From NCBI GenBank assembly GCA_035455185.1, contig DATIFQ010000278.1, positions 1-24,012 on the forward strand: a DNA stretch of 24,012 nt, in the 5' to 3' direction. Source of the DNA: JAEHDI01 sp035455185. Lineage in GTDB: Bacteria; Acidobacteriota; Terriglobia; Bryobacterales; Bryobacteraceae. The translations under genes and the position numbers were made by a program. The notes under the pieces were generated by a model. It was not told where the DNA came from and searched no databases. It saw nothing but the letters and a program-made list of their open reading frames with translations. Shown one piece after another: positions 16,853 through 24,012 of this stretch. Position 1 is the stretch's first letter. Each line of letters starts with the position of its first letter.

Positions 16853-19285
16853 ATGAGCAAGTCTCTCGTCATCGTCGAATCGCCGGCGAAGGCGAAAACC
16901 ATCGGCAAGTACTTGGGCAAGCAGTTCACGGTCAGGGCCTCCCTTGGCCACGTCAAGGACCTGCCAAAGAAAGATCTGGCGGTGGACATCGACAGGAACT
17001 TCGAGCCCACCTATGAAATCATCGAAGGCAAGCGGAAGCTCATTGCCGAGTTGAAGCAGGCGGCCAATGGCGTGGACGCCGTCTACCTCGCGGCCGACCC
17101 CGATCGCGAAGGAGAGGCCATCTGCTACCACTTGCAGGAGGAACTCGAACCCAAGCGGAACGGAAGCCCGCGGATCTATCGCGTGATGTTCAACGAGATC
17201 ACCGCGAACGCCGTCCGCAAGGCCTTCGAGAAACCCGGTATCGTCAACCGGAACCTCGTCGACGCGCAGCAGGCCCGCCGCGTGCTTGACCGGCTCGTCG
17301 GGTACAAGATCTCTCCGCTGCTCTGGGACAAGGTCCGGCGTGGACTTTCTGCCGGCCGGGTGCAGACCGTCGCGCTACGGCTGATCGTTGACCGCGAACG
17401 GGAAATCCGCGCTTTCCAGAAGCGGGAATACTGGACCATCGACGCGCATCTGCTGGCCAAGAAGCCACCGGTTCTAGTGGCGCGTCTCATGCGCCGCAAC
17501 GACGAGCAGACCGAGATACCGAATCAGGCGGCAGCCGACAACCTCGTCGCCACTCTGGATGGCGCCCAATACGTCGTCAAGTCGGTCACTACGCGCGAGA
17601 AGAAGCGCAATCCGGTGCCGCCCTTCATCACGTCGACACTCCAGCAGGAAGCCGCGCGCAAGCTGCGCTTCAGCGCGAAGCGCACGATGATGATCGCCCA
17701 GCGGTTGTACGAAGGCGTGGAAATCGGCAAGGAAGGCTCGGTTGGCCTCATCACGTACATGAGGACCGATTCGACGCGCGTTTCGACCGAAGCCCTTGAC
17801 GAGGTTAGGCAGTTCGTACGGCAGCGGTTCGGCGAGCCCTACCTGCCGTCAGCACCGAATGTGTACCGGAGCAAGAAGGACGCGCAGGACGCCCACGAGG
17901 CGGTCCGCCCGACGTCAGTGCTCCGCTCGCCGGAGACGGTCGAAAAACACCTCGGCGAAGACGAGATGAAGCTCTACCGTCTGATCTGGATGCGTTTCAT
18001 CGCTTCCCAGATGATGCCGGCGGTGTTCGACCAGACGACGGTCGATATCACCGCCCGCGGCAAGGACGGCGCTGAGTACCTGTTCCGGGAGACCGGTTCG
18101 GTCATGAAGTTCGATGGCTTCCTCGCCGTCTATGAGGAGGGCAAGGACCAGAAGGACGAAGACGACGAGGAGCTAAAGCACAAGCTGCCGGTTGTGCACG
18201 AGGGCGATGTGCTCAAGTTCCGCTCGATCCATCCCGAGCAGCATTTCACCGAGCCTCCGCCGCGCTACACCGAAGCAACGCTGGTCAAGGAACTGGAGGC
18301 TGATGGCATCGGCCGCCCGTCCACCTACGCCTCGATCCTATCGACGATTCAGGAACGGGAATACATCAAGAAGGAAGGCGGCCGTTTCGCTCCCACCGAA
18401 CTGGGCATGGTGGTTACCGACCTTCTGCTCGAGAGCTTCGAGGACATCTTCGACGTCACGTACACGGCGCGCATGGAAGACGAACTCGACGAGATCGAGG
18501 AGGGCAAGATCGACTGGCGCGCCGCCATGGCCGAGTTTTACGAGAAATTCGAGGTTGACCTGCGCAATGCCGAGCGGACGATGACCGACATCAAGCGCAT
18601 GGAGAAGCCGACGGACCTCGTCTGCGAGAAATGCGGCAAGCCGATGGTCATCAAGTGGGGCAGGCACGGGAGCTTCATCGCCTGCACAGGCTATCCCGAG
18701 TGCACGAACACTCGTGAGCTCAACGTCGACCTTCCGGACGTTGACAACGCCGACCTCACCGAGCAGGGCGACGAAGAATACTGCGCCAACTGCGGCCGGC
18801 CGATGGTGCTCAAGAAAGGCCGTTTCGGCCAGTTCTACGCATGCAGCGGCTATCCCGACTGCAAGACCACGAAGCCCATCGGAGGGCAGCAGAAGAAGGC
18901 CGACGTGCCGCTTGAAGAGAAGTGCCCGAAGTGTGGCAGCAATCTCGCGCTGAAACACGGGCGCTTCGGCGAGTTCACCGCGTGCAGCAACTATCCGAAG
19001 TGCAAGTACGTGAAACAGAAGACGATCGGGGTCCCTTGCCCCAACTGCAGCGAGGGTGAGCTGATCGAGCGCCGGTCCAAGCGCGGCAAGACGTTCTACG
19101 GCTGCAACCGCTATCCCGAGTGCGACTTCGTTGCATGGGCGAAGCCGGTCGCCGAGAAGTGCCCCGAATGCGGCAGTCCCTACCTGGTGGAGAAGTGGCT
19201 CAAGGCAGGCCCGCAGCTCCAGTGCCCAAACGCCGAGTGCAAGTATAAGCGCGCCCTCGCCGTCCCCGAGCCCGTAGCATCCTGA
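16853..19285 (+). CDS. topA: DNA topoisomerase I
   Basis: The 810-residue type IA topoisomerase starts SLVIVESPAKAKTIGKYLG (Toprim domain). It has the metal-binding AADPDREGEA motif with Asp82, Asp84 and Glu86, and the active-site motif GLITYMRTDSTRVS with catalytic Tyr302. The C-terminus (from ~585) holds five Cys4 zinc-ribbon repeats, beginning CEKCGKPM, CANCGRPM, CPKCGSNL, CPNCSEGE and CPECGSPY. The enzyme relaxes negative supercoils by cutting one strand, and the ribbons help it bind single-stranded DNA and RNA polymerase. Five ribbons are more than the three of E. coli TopA. It follows dprA in a probable operon. Confidence 0.98.
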   Translation: MSKSLVIVESPAKAKTIGKYLGKQFTVRASLGHVKDLPKKDLAVDIDRNFEPTYEIIEGKRKLIAELKQAANGVDAVYLAADPDREGEAICYHLQEELEPKRNGSPRIYRVMFNEITANAVRKAFEKPGIVNRNLVDAQQARRVLDRLVGYKISPLLWDKVRRGLSAGRVQTVALRLIVDREREIRAFQKREYWTIDAHLLAKKPPVLVARLMRRNDEQTEIPNQAAADNLVATLDGAQYVVKSVTTREKKRNPVPPFITSTLQQEAARKLRFSAKRTMMIAQRLYEGVEIGKEGSVGLITYMRTDSTRVSTEALDEVRQFVRQRFGEPYLPSAPNVYRSKKDAQDAHEAVRPTSVLRSPETVEKHLGEDEMKLYRLIWMRFIASQMMPAVFDQTTVDITARGKDGAEYLFRETGSVMKFDGFLAVYEEGKDQKDEDDEELKHKLPVVHEGDVLKFRSIHPEQHFTEPPPRYTEATLVKELEADGIGRPSTYASILSTIQEREYIKKEGGRFAPTELGMVVTDLLLESFEDIFDVTYTARMEDELDEIEEGKIDWRAAMAEFYEKFEVDLRNAERTMTDIKRMEKPTDLVCEKCGKPMVIKWGRHGSFIACTGYPECTNTRELNVDLPDVDNADLTEQGDEEYCANCGRPMVLKKGRFGQFYACSGYPDCKTTKPIGGQQKKADVPLEEKCPKCGSNLALKHGRFGEFTACSNYPKCKYVKQKTIGVPCPNCSEGELIERRSKRGKTFYGCNRYPECDFVAWAKPVAEKCPECGSPYLVEKWLKAGPQLQCPNAECKYKRALAVPEPVAS

Positions 19286-19316
19286 AGCGCCAGGCGTCAT
19301 AGCAACCCGGCGCTTC
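19284..19316 (+). terminator. Hairpin overlapping the topA stop codon
   Basis: GAAGCGCC and GGCGCTTC pair perfectly over 8 bp with a 17-base loop. The stem begins within the TGA stop. No T-run follows, so this is a possible 3' end structure rather than a clear intrinsic terminator. Confidence 0.35.
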
Positions 19317-19430
19317 ACCGACCGCACCGTACGAGCCTACCCAATCTCTGGGTTCCGGATCCCGCCGACGTCTATTCGGCCCTTTTCAAAGTTCCGACAC
19401 GTATCGAGACCTCGCAGCCACCGGCAAATT

Positions 19431-19439
19431 TGGTAAAAT
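19431..19439 (+). promoter_or_regulatory. Extended -10 promoter of the DUF2934 gene
   Basis: TGGTAAAAT fits an extended -10 element (TGn plus TAAAAT, 5/6 to consensus) 48 bases before the ATG at 19488. No convincing -35 is present, as is common for extended -10 promoters. Confidence 0.4.
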
Positions 19440-19487
19440 GCAAAGAAATTGTCTGGGCAATGACTCTGAAAACGAAGAGGGATATTG

Positions 19488-19820
19488 ATGCCAAAGAAAC
19501 GCACGTCTGAAACCGCACCCCGTTCCTCCAGTGGTGATCCGGCTCCGGCCAAGACCACTGCCCGGAAGCCGAGCGTTGCCAAGTCCCAGGGCAACGGCGC
19601 CGTTCAGCCGGTTCCCCGGTTAGTCCGGAGGAAGGCGCCCTTGGCGCCCGTCGGGCAACAGGGATCGCCGGCTGCTCATTCCGTTCCTCGGGACGAGGTT
19701 GCCCGGCTGGCCTATTCCTACTGGGAATCGCGGGGCGGCCGCGGCGGGTCACCGGAGGAAGACTGGTTTCGGGCCGAACAAGAGGTCCTCAGCCGCATCG
19801 AGCGGCCGTCCGCTCAGTAG
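19488..19820 (+). CDS. DUF2934 domain protein
   Basis: From the ATG at 19488 the product is 110 residues, with AGAGGG six bases upstream. The first ~65 residues are basic, Ala/Pro/Ser-rich and probably disordered. Residues 68-104 (RDEVARLAYSYWESRGGRGG, then SPEEDWFRAEQEVL) match the short DUF2934 helical domain, whose members usually have the AYxxWExxG...EDWxxAE pattern. Function is unknown; the basic tail could contact nucleic acid. It converges on lexA with a 9-base gap. Confidence 0.75.
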   Translation: MPKKRTSETAPRSSSGDPAPAKTTARKPSVAKSQGNGAVQPVPRLVRRKAPLAPVGQQGSPAAHSVPRDEVARLAYSYWESRGGRGGSPEEDWFRAEQEVLSRIERPSAQ

Positions 19821-19829
19821 ACAACAATC

Positions 19830-20462
19830 TTAGCGGTACTTCCGGAGCACGGCGAGCACACGCCCCTGAATCCGGAGGTCGGATAGCGGCACGAATATCG
19901 GGGCCATCCCGGCATTGGCCGGCTGTAACCGTGCTACATCTCCCGGCTCCCGATAGAATCGCTTCAGCGTGGTCTCGGACCCACGGACCAGTGCGACGAC
20001 GATCTCCCCGTCTTTGACCTCGGCCGTGCGCTCGACCAGAACGAGGTCACCGTCGCAAATGTGGTCCTCGATCATCGAGTCGCCGCGCACTTCGAGGGCG
20101 TAACTTTCACCGCTGCCGAGAAAATCGCTGAAATTCAACGTCTCACGGCCGGCCACCGCCTCGACTGGAGCGCCCGCCGCGATGCGGCCCACCAGCGGAA
20201 TCCCCGCGGCTGGACTGGTCTCCTCGCGATAGCGCCGCTGTTCCTGGAAGAACTTTGGTGTCACCTCAAGCGACCGGCTCTGGTTGTGGCCTCGCCGGAG
20301 GTAATTTTTGGCCTCCAGGGTCCGGATATGTTTGTGAACTGTAGCCAGCGAAGCGAGCCCGAGCCCGGATGCGACTTCCTCGAAGCTGGGGCTGTAGCCG
20401 TTCTCGTCGATGAAGTTGCCAATGAAATCCAGCACCTCTTTCTGCCGGCGCGTCAGGGGCAT
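19830..20462 (-). CDS. lexA: LexA repressor
   Basis: The 210-residue protein has the LexA winged helix (LTRRQKEVLDFIGNFIDENG, SFEEVASGLGL, TVHKHIRTLEAKNYL). The S24 peptidase domain carries the Ala96-Gly97 self-cleavage site in GRIAAGAPVEA, Ser129 in VRGDSMIEDHI and the general-base Lys167 in TTLKRFYRE. It represses SOS genes and cleaves itself when RecA is activated on single-stranded DNA. AGGAGG five bases before the ATG is ideal. A good promoter lies just upstream. I did not find a GAAC-N4-GTTC or CTGT-N8-ACAG box there, so its own operator is probably of a clade-specific type. Confidence 0.97.
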   Translation of the reverse strand: MPLTRRQKEVLDFIGNFIDENGYSPSFEEVASGLGLASLATVHKHIRTLEAKNYLRRGHNQSRSLEVTPKFFQEQRRYREETSPAAGIPLVGRIAAGAPVEAVAGRETLNFSDFLGSGESYALEVRGDSMIEDHICDGDLVLVERTAEVKDGEIVVALVRGSETTLKRFYREPGDVARLQPANAGMAPIFVPLSDLRIQGRVLAVLRKYR

Positions 20463-20480
20463 CGGTCCTCCTTGTCTCCT

Positions 20481-20509
20481 ATTGTTGGCGAATAAAAAGA
20501 GAAAGTCAA
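20481..20509 (-). promoter_or_regulatory. lexA promoter
   Basis: On the minus strand TTGACT (20509-20504) is followed 17 bases later by AACAAT (20486-20481), a plausible sigma-70 type pair 18 bases before the lexA ATG. No palindrome of LexA-box type overlaps it. Confidence 0.55.
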
Positions 20510-20678
20510 CTGCGATTTCAAAGGGGGCCGGGTACTGGTACGTTCACGGACGCTTTGTACCTACCCCTCCCCGCAATTGCGTGGTTTACTGTTGATAGCA
20601 TTGCTGCTGACCAGGGTTATCATCCGGTCGGTAGCGAGGGCAGTTGGTTTTGACCTGAATGGACGGAGAGCGTTCGCT

Positions 20679-20933
20679 ATGACCTTCATCTGGGGGTTGT
20701 TCGAGAAACGAATTGCGGATATGCGGATGGATGAGAAGGTGTTTCTTCTCCTGATCATCCTCGCCTGTTTCTGCCTGGTTACCTACGCGATGTCATTGAT
20801 CGTGCAAATCGTTCGTAAGATGGAGCAGCAGGAGTCCCCAGAGCAACAGGCGCCAGCGTCCCTCCGGGCTGGATTGCTGAATTCGGAAGCGTTGCGCCGT
20901 TACGACGGCCCGCGATACGGCCATACAGACTGA
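20679..20933 (+). CDS. Small single-pass membrane protein of unknown function
   Basis: From the ATG at 20679 the product is 84 residues, with GGAGAG eight bases upstream. It has one strong transmembrane helix (about 20-45, VFLLLIILACFCLVTYAMSL) followed by a charged, probably cytosolic tail (KMEQQESPEQQAP). A TTG start at 20577 would add 34 residues with a second hydrophobic stretch but lacks a ribosome site. I do not recognise the family. It is divergent from lexA, so regulation by LexA is possible but unsupported. Confidence 0.5.
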   Translation: MTFIWGLFEKRIADMRMDEKVFLLLIILACFCLVTYAMSLIVQIVRKMEQQESPEQQAPASLRAGLLNSEALRRYDGPRYGHTD

Positions 20934-20970
20934 CGGAACTCGGAAGGTTCGTTTTCTCACCTTCTTTCTT

Positions 20971-21034
20971 CACCACAGAGCGCACAAACAAAACAGAGGG
21001 AAGATGTTTCGATGACCCTCCGCTATCTGTGGTG
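20971..21034. repeat. Hairpin-forming interspersed repeat, copy 1
   Basis: Outer arms CACCACAG (20971-20978) and CTGTGGTG (21027-21034) pair perfectly, and inner arms GAGGG and CCCTC at 20996-21000 and 21016-21020 extend the hairpin. The core ACAGAGGGAAGATGTTTC (20993-21010) recurs in copy 2 with one mismatch. CACCACAGAG-type repeats are known as dispersed intergenic elements in many soil bacterial genomes; family membership here is by resemblance. Confidence 0.5.
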
Positions 21035-21054
21035 ATCCGCATAGTTTCCTCTTC

Positions 21055-21133
21055 CCACGACAGAGAACGCAGAGGGTACAGAGGAAAGATGTTTCAACAT
21101 TGCTCTCTGCGCCCTCCCTGCTCTCTGTGGTGG
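21055..21133. repeat. Hairpin-forming interspersed repeat, copy 2
   Basis: Outer arms CCACGACAGAGA (21055-21066) and TCTCTGTGGTGG (21122-21133) pair with one mismatch over 12 bp. The core ACAGAGGAAAGATGTTTC (21078-21095) matches copy 1 in 17 of 18 bases. Together the two copies fill most of the 268-base spacer before the enolase-superfamily gene. I see no coding sequence in it. Confidence 0.5.
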
Positions 21134-21201
21134 TGCGTTTGGGGCGATTCCATTCTTGCGTCTGTGCTGATAAGCTCTATGCACGTAAGGAGTGGAGACT
21201 G

Positions 21202-22593
21202 ATGCCATTTTCAAAGCAATCTCGACTGAGTCGTAGGAATCTGATCGCCGGTGCGGCGGCGTTCGCCGGTTTTTTCAAAATGACCGAAAGCGACGCGCGG
21301 GCGCAGGCGAGAGCACGGCAGGGATTCAATCGGAACTCGGCGCCAAGCCAGCTCAAAATCACCGATATGCGGTCGGTTCTGGTGGCGTCGAACTACGACT
21401 ACCCGATCATCCGCATTGATACCAATCAGGGCGTCTATGGCCTTGGCGAAGTACGCGATGCCGGTAGGGAAGGCACCGCGTTGGTGTTGAAGCCGCATAT
21501 CATCGGGCGAAATCCACTGTCGATCGAGCCGATTCTGGACAGACTGAGAATCTTCTGCAATCACCAGCGGATGGGCGGCGGTTACAGCGCCGTGGACATG
21601 GCATTGCACGACATCGCGGGCAAGGTGTACGGCGTGCCTGCGTGGCGGTTGGTCGGATCGAAGTACCGTGACAAAATTCGCATCTACTGCGACACAGATC
21701 AGAGCAAAGACCCGAAGGTCTTCGCGGAACGGTTGAGGAAGCGGGCCCAGCAGGGATTCACGTTTTTCAAAATGGATCTCGGAACCAGCCTCGTGGAGGA
21801 CAAGCCCGGCGCCGTCGACAGCCGCCGTGTAGCTACCGAAAAAGGTCTGCAACTGCTCGGCGAGTACGTCCAGGCGGTACGGGACCAGATCGGGTGGGAA
21901 GCGCCTCTCGCCACCGACCACTTCGGTGCGCTGACAGTGAACGATAGCATCCGTTACGCCCGGGCGTTCGAGAGATATAACCTGGCCTGGGCGGAGGACA
22001 TGATCCAGATCGGCCACCTTGGGCCCGGAGGCGACGCTCCGAAAGACTGGCGCGGCTACAAGGAACTCAAGGAGGCCACGACCACACCGATTGCGACCGG
22101 TGAGAGCCTGTTCGGCCTGGAAGAAGGCTTCAAGGATCTGATCGACAATCGAGCCATCGACATCATTCATCCCGATCCGCTGACATCCGGCGCCATTCGC
22201 GAGACGAAACGAATCGCCGATTATGCGTCGATGCACGGCATCGAGACAGCCATCCACTTCGCGGGTTCACCGGTCGGCTGCCTGGCGAGTGTACACATGG
22301 CCGCGACCCTGAAAGACATGCTCGCCATGGAGAACCATGCCGTCGATATTCCCTGGTGGGGAGACCTGGTGACCGGACCCTCGAAACCGATCGTCGACCG
22401 CGGCTTCATTGCGGTCCCCGATACGCCCGGACTTGGCATCGAGTTGAACGAAGACGTGGTGAAGGAGCACATCCGGAAGGGTGGGTATTTCGCTCCGACG
22501 CCGCAGTACGACGACTACATCCTCGATCACTTCCGGCGCGGGGGACCGTACCCACACATCGACGAAAACGGCAACCCGGTGGTGAGCCAATAA
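21202..22593 (+). CDS. Tat-exported enolase-superfamily (mandelate racemase/muconate lactonizing) enzyme
   Basis: From the ATG at 21202 the product is 463 residues. The N-terminus carries a twin-arginine signal (SRRNLIAG at 10-17, then AAAFAGFF). The rest is an enolase-superfamily enzyme: capping domain (~50-160), then a barrel with FFKMDLG (Lys190), metal ligands Asp239 (ATDHFG), Glu265 (WAEDM) and Glu301 (ATGES), and His352 (AIHFAGSP) as a likely acid/base. Such enzymes dehydrate or epimerise acid sugars or similar carboxylates. The pattern is nearest to sugar-acid dehydratases, but the substrate is undetermined. AAGGAG upstream supports the start; the in-frame ATG at 21100 lies in the repeat region and would hide the Tat signal. 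Periplasmic location is unusual for this superfamily but common for acidobacterial paralogs. Confidence 0.85.
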   Translation: MPFSKQSRLSRRNLIAGAAAFAGFFKMTESDARAQARARQGFNRNSAPSQLKITDMRSVLVASNYDYPIIRIDTNQGVYGLGEVRDAGREGTALVLKPHIIGRNPLSIEPILDRLRIFCNHQRMGGGYSAVDMALHDIAGKVYGVPAWRLVGSKYRDKIRIYCDTDQSKDPKVFAERLRKRAQQGFTFFKMDLGTSLVEDKPGAVDSRRVATEKGLQLLGEYVQAVRDQIGWEAPLATDHFGALTVNDSIRYARAFERYNLAWAEDMIQIGHLGPGGDAPKDWRGYKELKEATTTPIATGESLFGLEEGFKDLIDNRAIDIIHPDPLTSGAIRETKRIADYASMHGIETAIHFAGSPVGCLASVHMAATLKDMLAMENHAVDIPWWGDLVTGPSKPIVDRGFIAVPDTPGLGIELNEDVVKEHIRKGGYFAPTPQYDDYILDHFRRGGPYPHIDENGNPVVSQ

Positions 22594-22602
22594 CGTTCCG
22601 CC

Positions 22603-22628
22603 GCGGGCGAAGCTTAATTTCGCCCGCA
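22603..22628. terminator. Bidirectional hairpin between convergent genes
   Basis: GCGGGCGAA and TTCGCCCGC form a perfect 9-bp stem with the 8-base AT-rich loop between them. It lies between the convergent enolase-superfamily and FmdB genes and overlaps the FmdB stop codon, so it may end transcripts from both sides. No long T-run follows. Confidence 0.5.
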
Positions 22629-22838
22629 CATCCCGGGCGTGGGGCACACGCCGCCGGAAGGACACATCGGCACGTCGGAACGGGTTCCCCCGACGCGCGG
22701 GGCGAATGTGGACAGCTTCTGCGTGAGGTGCATCTCACCGCACGAGGGGCAAGCCACGCTGGTGGAGTCGGCGACGCGGTTCACGCGTTTTTCGAATTCG
22801 GTTCCGCAATCGTCGCAACGGTATTCATAGATCGGCAT
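22614..22838 (-). CDS. FmdB-family zinc-ribbon protein
   Basis: The 74-residue protein starts MPIYEYRCDDCGTEFEK and continues VACPSCGEMHL, the hallmark CxxC...CxxC zinc ribbon of the FmdB (CxxC_CxxC_SSSS) family. The C-terminal tail PMCPSGGVCPTPGMCG adds three evenly spaced cysteines, which could bind metal as well. The function of FmdB proteins is unknown; a regulatory role was proposed for formamidase genes. The AAGGGG ribosome site overlaps the stop codon of the upstream carboxypeptidase gene (13-base gap), indicating coupled translation. Confidence 0.88.
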   Translation of the reverse strand: MPIYEYRCDDCGTEFEKRVNRVADSTSVACPSCGEMHLTQKLSTFAPRVGGTRSDVPMCPSGGVCPTPGMCGRN

Positions 22839-22851
22839 TCACGTATTCCCC

Positions 22852-24012
22852 TTACCGGGCGATCACACTACAGATTTTATCAATGATGGCGCGGATTTCT
22901 CGCGACGGAGCGTTGTAGTTGTTGACGAGAATCGAAAACGCGAGCATCCCGTTCGACTGGCTGTCCACATAGCCTGAGAGTGCACTCACGTGACCGAGCG
23001 TGCCTGTTTTGGCTCGGACGCGGCTGCCGTCCCGCATTCCTTTGAACCGGTCGCTGAGCGTTCCATCTTCCCCTCCCACAGGCAACAGGCTGTTCCAGAC
23101 CTCCGCGCGAGCCGACCGGCTCATCGCGAGCAGCAGCTTTGTCACCGCTTCGGGCGTCACCAGATTGAGCCGTGACAGCCCCGAACCATCCTCCATGGTG
23201 TATTCAGAGCCGGCAATATCGGCGTCTTGAAGGAACCCCCGCATTTCCACGAGGCCCGCCTGCCGGCTGCCCAGGTTTCTTCGTGCCCGCCCCACCTCAC
23301 GAAGCGCAATCTCCGCATGCAGGTTCTGGCTGACCTTGTCAATCACTCGCAGAATCTCAGCCAAAGGGAGCGATTCGCGCCGTGCCAGTTCGACACCAGG
23401 AGACGGCGCCGACGCCTCGCCACCGCCCTTCATGTCGAGGACATCGCTAGCCGAACGGTGCCGGGCGACCGCTTTTCCCAAGACCGCCACGCCGCGGCGA
23501 ATCAATGCTTCGCGCAGAGCGGTAGCCGCGTACAGCGCCGGGTCGTCCGCGGCGACCAGAACGCTGACTCCGCGGTCTTTGGCAGGCATGGCGCCCCACA
23601 CACGTAATTGCCGGGACCCGGGTGCCCGGTCGATCCGGACATTCCGCTCGCCGGCGGCGGCCGCCGTCGCAACGCGGTTGTCGATCGCGAAGTACCCTGT
23701 ATCCGGGGTCAACCGGAGTTGCGCGGGATCGCCCATTTCCGGGCCTGGTCTGACGCGCAACGTCATCGCATTGTCGTTGAACGTCAGCGCGCTGACCGGC
23801 GCGCCGTACTCCCACAGGCTGTCGTCCTGGGCCCAGCCCTCCGGATACGGCTCCCAGACATAAGCAGTGTCGTCTCCGGCGATGTCACCCGCAACGAGTC
23901 TGACTCCTCTCAGTCCGACCTGTTCCGCCAGTTCCTCGATCGCTCTCATCGGGTCGCCGGCCCGAGCGTCCTTACGGTATGGGTACTCGCGGCCCGACAT
24001 GGTCGGATCACC
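22852..24012 (-). CDS. D-alanyl-D-alanine carboxypeptidase/endopeptidase, PBP4 type (N-terminus outside window)
   Basis: The frame is open to the right edge, so the start and the SxxK nucleophile motif are missing; 386 residues are present. The visible part starts GDPTMSGREYPY, the usual GDPTLSG segment of PBP4/S13 enzymes. It then has the SxN motif SQN in DKVSQNLHAEIALR and the KTG motif in RAKTGTLGHVSALSGYV. The family trims or cuts peptidoglycan cross-links in the periplasm; with DacB-type insertion domains it is usually dispensable for growth. The apparent ATG at 24000 is internal. It is transcribed together with the FmdB gene. Confidence 0.92.
   Translation of the reverse strand, partial: GDPTMSGREYPYRKDARAGDPMRAIEELAEQVGLRGVRLVAGDIAGDDTAYVWEPYPEGWAQDDSLWEYGAPVSALTFNDNAMTLRVRPGPEMGDPAQLRLTPDTGYFAIDNRVATAAAAGERNVRIDRAPGSRQLRVWGAMPAKDRGVSVLVAADDPALYAATALREALIRRGVAVLGKAVARHRSASDVLDMKGGGEASAPSPGVELARRESLPLAEILRVIDKVSQNLHAEIALREVGRARRNLGSRQAGLVEMRGFLQDADIAGSEYTMEDGSGLSRLNLVTPEAVTKLLLAMSRSARAEVWNSLLPVGGEDGTLSDRFKGMRDGSRVRAKTGTLGHVSALSGYVDSQSNGMLAFSILVNNYNAPSREIRAIIDKICSVIAR

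Overview
The window is about 60% G+C and looks like chromosomal DNA of an acidobacterium, most plausibly of the Solibacter/Bryobacter group. That placement is inferred from gene content: a secreted acetamidase-ThuA fusion, a small secreted protein of a type common in that phylum, a DUF2934 protein, a Tat-exported enolase-superfamily enzyme and several PIN toxin modules. There is no rRNA or other phylogenetic marker to confirm it. I see no rRNA, tRNA, transposase, prophage or CRISPR array.

Left part (1-6900, all minus strand): the start of a MOSC-domain protein (cut by the window edge), a secreted SGNH/GDSL hydrolase, a large polytopic membrane protein, an ARPP-1 (DUF6569) protein, a sigma-54 enhancer-binding protein with an N-terminal CARF-like domain, and a Phd/PIN toxin-antitoxin pair with a clear palindromic operator. 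The regulator and the ARPP-1 gene are the most unusual pair here. They suggest a nucleotide-signal-sensing transcriptional unit with no CRISPR and no RNA-repair genes beside it.

Middle (7039-13191): a secreted two-domain acetamidase/formamidase-ThuA protein on the plus strand is bracketed by the first TA pair and a second, RHH/PIN, pair. Next comes an N-terminally short BlaI-like regulator, in the same frame as and directly behind the stop codon of carB, then full-length carB (minus strand). carA is not in the window.

Right part (13333-24012): a small secreted cysteine-containing protein; a two-gene minus-strand unit (secreted unknown protein plus a PLP-dependent D-threonine aldolase/D-serine dehydratase-like enzyme); the housekeeping genes dprA and topA, with five zinc ribbons in TopA; a DUF2934 protein convergent with lexA; a small membrane protein; a spacer with two diverged copies of a hairpin-forming repeat; a Tat-signal enolase-superfamily enzyme; and a coupled minus-strand pair of PBP4-type D-Ala-D-Ala carboxypeptidase (cut by the right edge) and an FmdB zinc-ribbon protein. 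Perfect hairpins lie at two convergent gene ends and directly after topA and the CARF regulator gene.

Limits: all calls are by eye from translated sequence and motifs. No database search was run, so family assignments below about 0.7 confidence should be treated as hypotheses.
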